Shown in pieces: positions 5,362 to 6,113 of a stretch of DNA of 6,113 bases. The notes beneath the pieces are model-generated. The model ran no database searches, had not been told where the DNA came from, and saw only the letters and a program-made list of their open reading frames with translations. Source of the DNA: Bifidobacterium breve (lineage in GTDB: Bacteria; Actinomycetota; Acidimicrobiia; Acidimicrobiales; Ilumatobacteraceae); assembly GCA_943325435.2 (NCBI GenBank), contig CALPPK020000085.1, positions 1 to 6,113 on the forward strand, in the 5' to 3' direction. Every line of letters starts with the position of its first letter. Position 1 is the first letter of the stretch. Made by a program: the position numbers and the translations under genes.

Positions 5362-6113
5362 GTCAGTAAGAGTGTCTCAAGAACGGCACTTGCTGCAAGT
5401 GCACGGTCATCCATGCTGGCAGTTGTCAGTAATGACGCGCCTGCCATTGCTGTGATTGCCGTGTCAATGGCCATCTGTAAATCACGAATGTTGCGAGGCG
5501 GCGGAAAGTACTCGTCTTCTTCGGTGACAAAGATTTCCTCGACCCCTTCGGAAGGTGCAAGAAATTCAAGCACGCCTTGTACTAGTTCTTCGGGTGCAGA
5601 TGCTCCTGCAGTGACGCCAACAGTTCCATATAGGTCATTCGGCAATTCTTCGAAAGAATTGATGCGAAAGACTTGTGCACAACCGGCTTCCATTGCCAAA
5701 CGCTCTAGAGCGCGCGTGTTGGAACTATTTGATGACCCGATGATGACGAACGCATCAACTGTGGTCGCAATCGAAATAAGTGCTGTTTGTCTATTCGTGG
5801 TGGCGAAACATAAATCGCTTTTTCCTGGTGTCCATACGTCTGGAAATCTTTCGCGCACATGTACGGCAATTTCGTTCCATTCTCTGTGCGACAGCGTTGT
5901 TTGTGCGAGCATCGCAACATTTGAATCGAAGTTGGGAAGTGCCTCTACCTCCTCGAGAGATTCCACTCTAGAAATTGAAGCCGGGGCAACAGCCATGGTG
6001 CCAACTGCTTCTTCGTGCCCTTCGTGCCCGACGTAGACAATGCGGTAGCCCTTACCCGCGCGAACTCTTACTTCGTGGTGCACTTTTGTAACGAGAGGGC
6101 ATACAGAGTCGAC
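5358..6113 (-). CDS. ispH: 4-hydroxy-3-methylbut-2-enyl diphosphate reductase (IspH), 5' end outside the window
   Basis: IspH (LytB) is the iron-sulfur enzyme that converts HMBPP to IPP and DMAPP, the last step of the MEP isoprenoid pathway. The reading frame stays open to the right edge, giving 251 residues; about 90 N-terminal residues, including the first cluster cysteine, lie outside. Counting from the edge, VDSVCPLVTKVH (1-12) holds the second cluster cysteine (Cys5, E. coli Cys96) and LCFATTNRQ (101-109) the third (Cys102, E. coli Cys197). Substrate-pocket residues are also present: VGHEGHEE (28-35) with His33 and Glu35, QTTLS (71-75), NSSN (129-132) and TAGASAP (168-174, Ser172). The GTG at 6083 is an internal valine, not the start. 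After YFPPPRNIRDL (202-212), where the E. coli protein ends its core, about 39 more residues follow, largely alanine-rich and helical-looking. Its stop overlaps the start of the CopD-like gene, so the two probably form an operon. The family call is secure. Confidence 0.96.
   Translation of the reverse strand, partial: VDSVCPLVTKVHHEVRVRAGKGYRIVYVGHEGHEEAVGTMAVAPASISRVESLEEVEALPNFDSNVAMLAQTTLSHREWNEIAVHVRERFPDVWTPGKSDLCFATTNRQTALISIATTVDAFVIIGSSNSSNTRALERLAMEAGCAQVFRINSFEELPNDLYGTVGVTAGASAPEELVQGVLEFLAPSEGVEEIFVTEEDEYFPPPRNIRDLQMAIDTAITAMAGASLLTTASMDDRALAASAVLETLLLT

Noticed and set aside
5353..6036. Long 227-codon open frame on the plus strand opposite ispH
   Set aside because: The minus strand here carries every expected IspH motif in one continuous frame. 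The antisense translation is serine- and alanine-rich with no recognisable domain, as expected of a shadow frame.
6081..6083. GTG at 6083 as the ispH start codon
   Set aside because: The frame continues upstream through the conserved SVCPLVTKVH segment to the window edge, so this codon is an internal valine and the gene is cut by the window.

Overview
The window looks like a piece of a free-living, aerobic bacterial chromosome with roughly balanced base composition, most plausibly an aquatic actinobacterium. That assignment is inferred. It rests on a set of lipid-oxidation enzymes, a luciferase-like flavin monooxygenase, an MEP-pathway ispH, and two start codons each placed six bases after a TAnnnT hexamer, as in leaderless actinobacterial transcripts. 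No rRNA, tRNA, mobile element, CRISPR array or phage gene is visible. Gene density is high and the intergenic gaps are 10 to about 115 bases.

Layout. Positions 47-3622 hold a minus-strand cluster, read right to left: a class I adenylate-forming acyl-CoA synthetase (3622-2066), a glycerophosphodiester phosphodiesterase whose likely ATG shares one base with the synthetase stop (TAATG), then after 64 bases a luciferase-like flavin-dependent oxidoreductase (1240-47). Divergent from it across a 115-base regulatory gap is a plus-strand acyl-CoA dehydrogenase (3738-4940). This converges, with a 10-base gap, on a second minus-strand pair: ispH (runs off the right edge, 5' end missing) followed by a small four-helix CopD-like membrane protein that starts inside the ispH stop (ATGA).

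How the genes may work together. The synthetase would make an acyl-CoA from a free carboxylic acid, and the divergent dehydrogenase would introduce the alpha-beta double bond. The phosphodiesterase would release sn-glycerol 3-phosphate from deacylated phospholipids, and the monooxygenase could oxidise an unknown substrate. Together they suggest scavenging of lipids or related organic acids, but no substrate can be read from the sequence. IspH catalyses the last step of the MEP pathway (HMBPP to IPP and DMAPP). Its coupling to the membrane protein is a separate, unexplained association.

I did not find an obviously new system. The most useful second-look items are the matching leaderless-type promoters, the two tightly coupled gene pairs, the dehydrogenase's apparent use of the IVD/LCAD-type catalytic glutamate, and the inverted repeats in the divergent promoter region.
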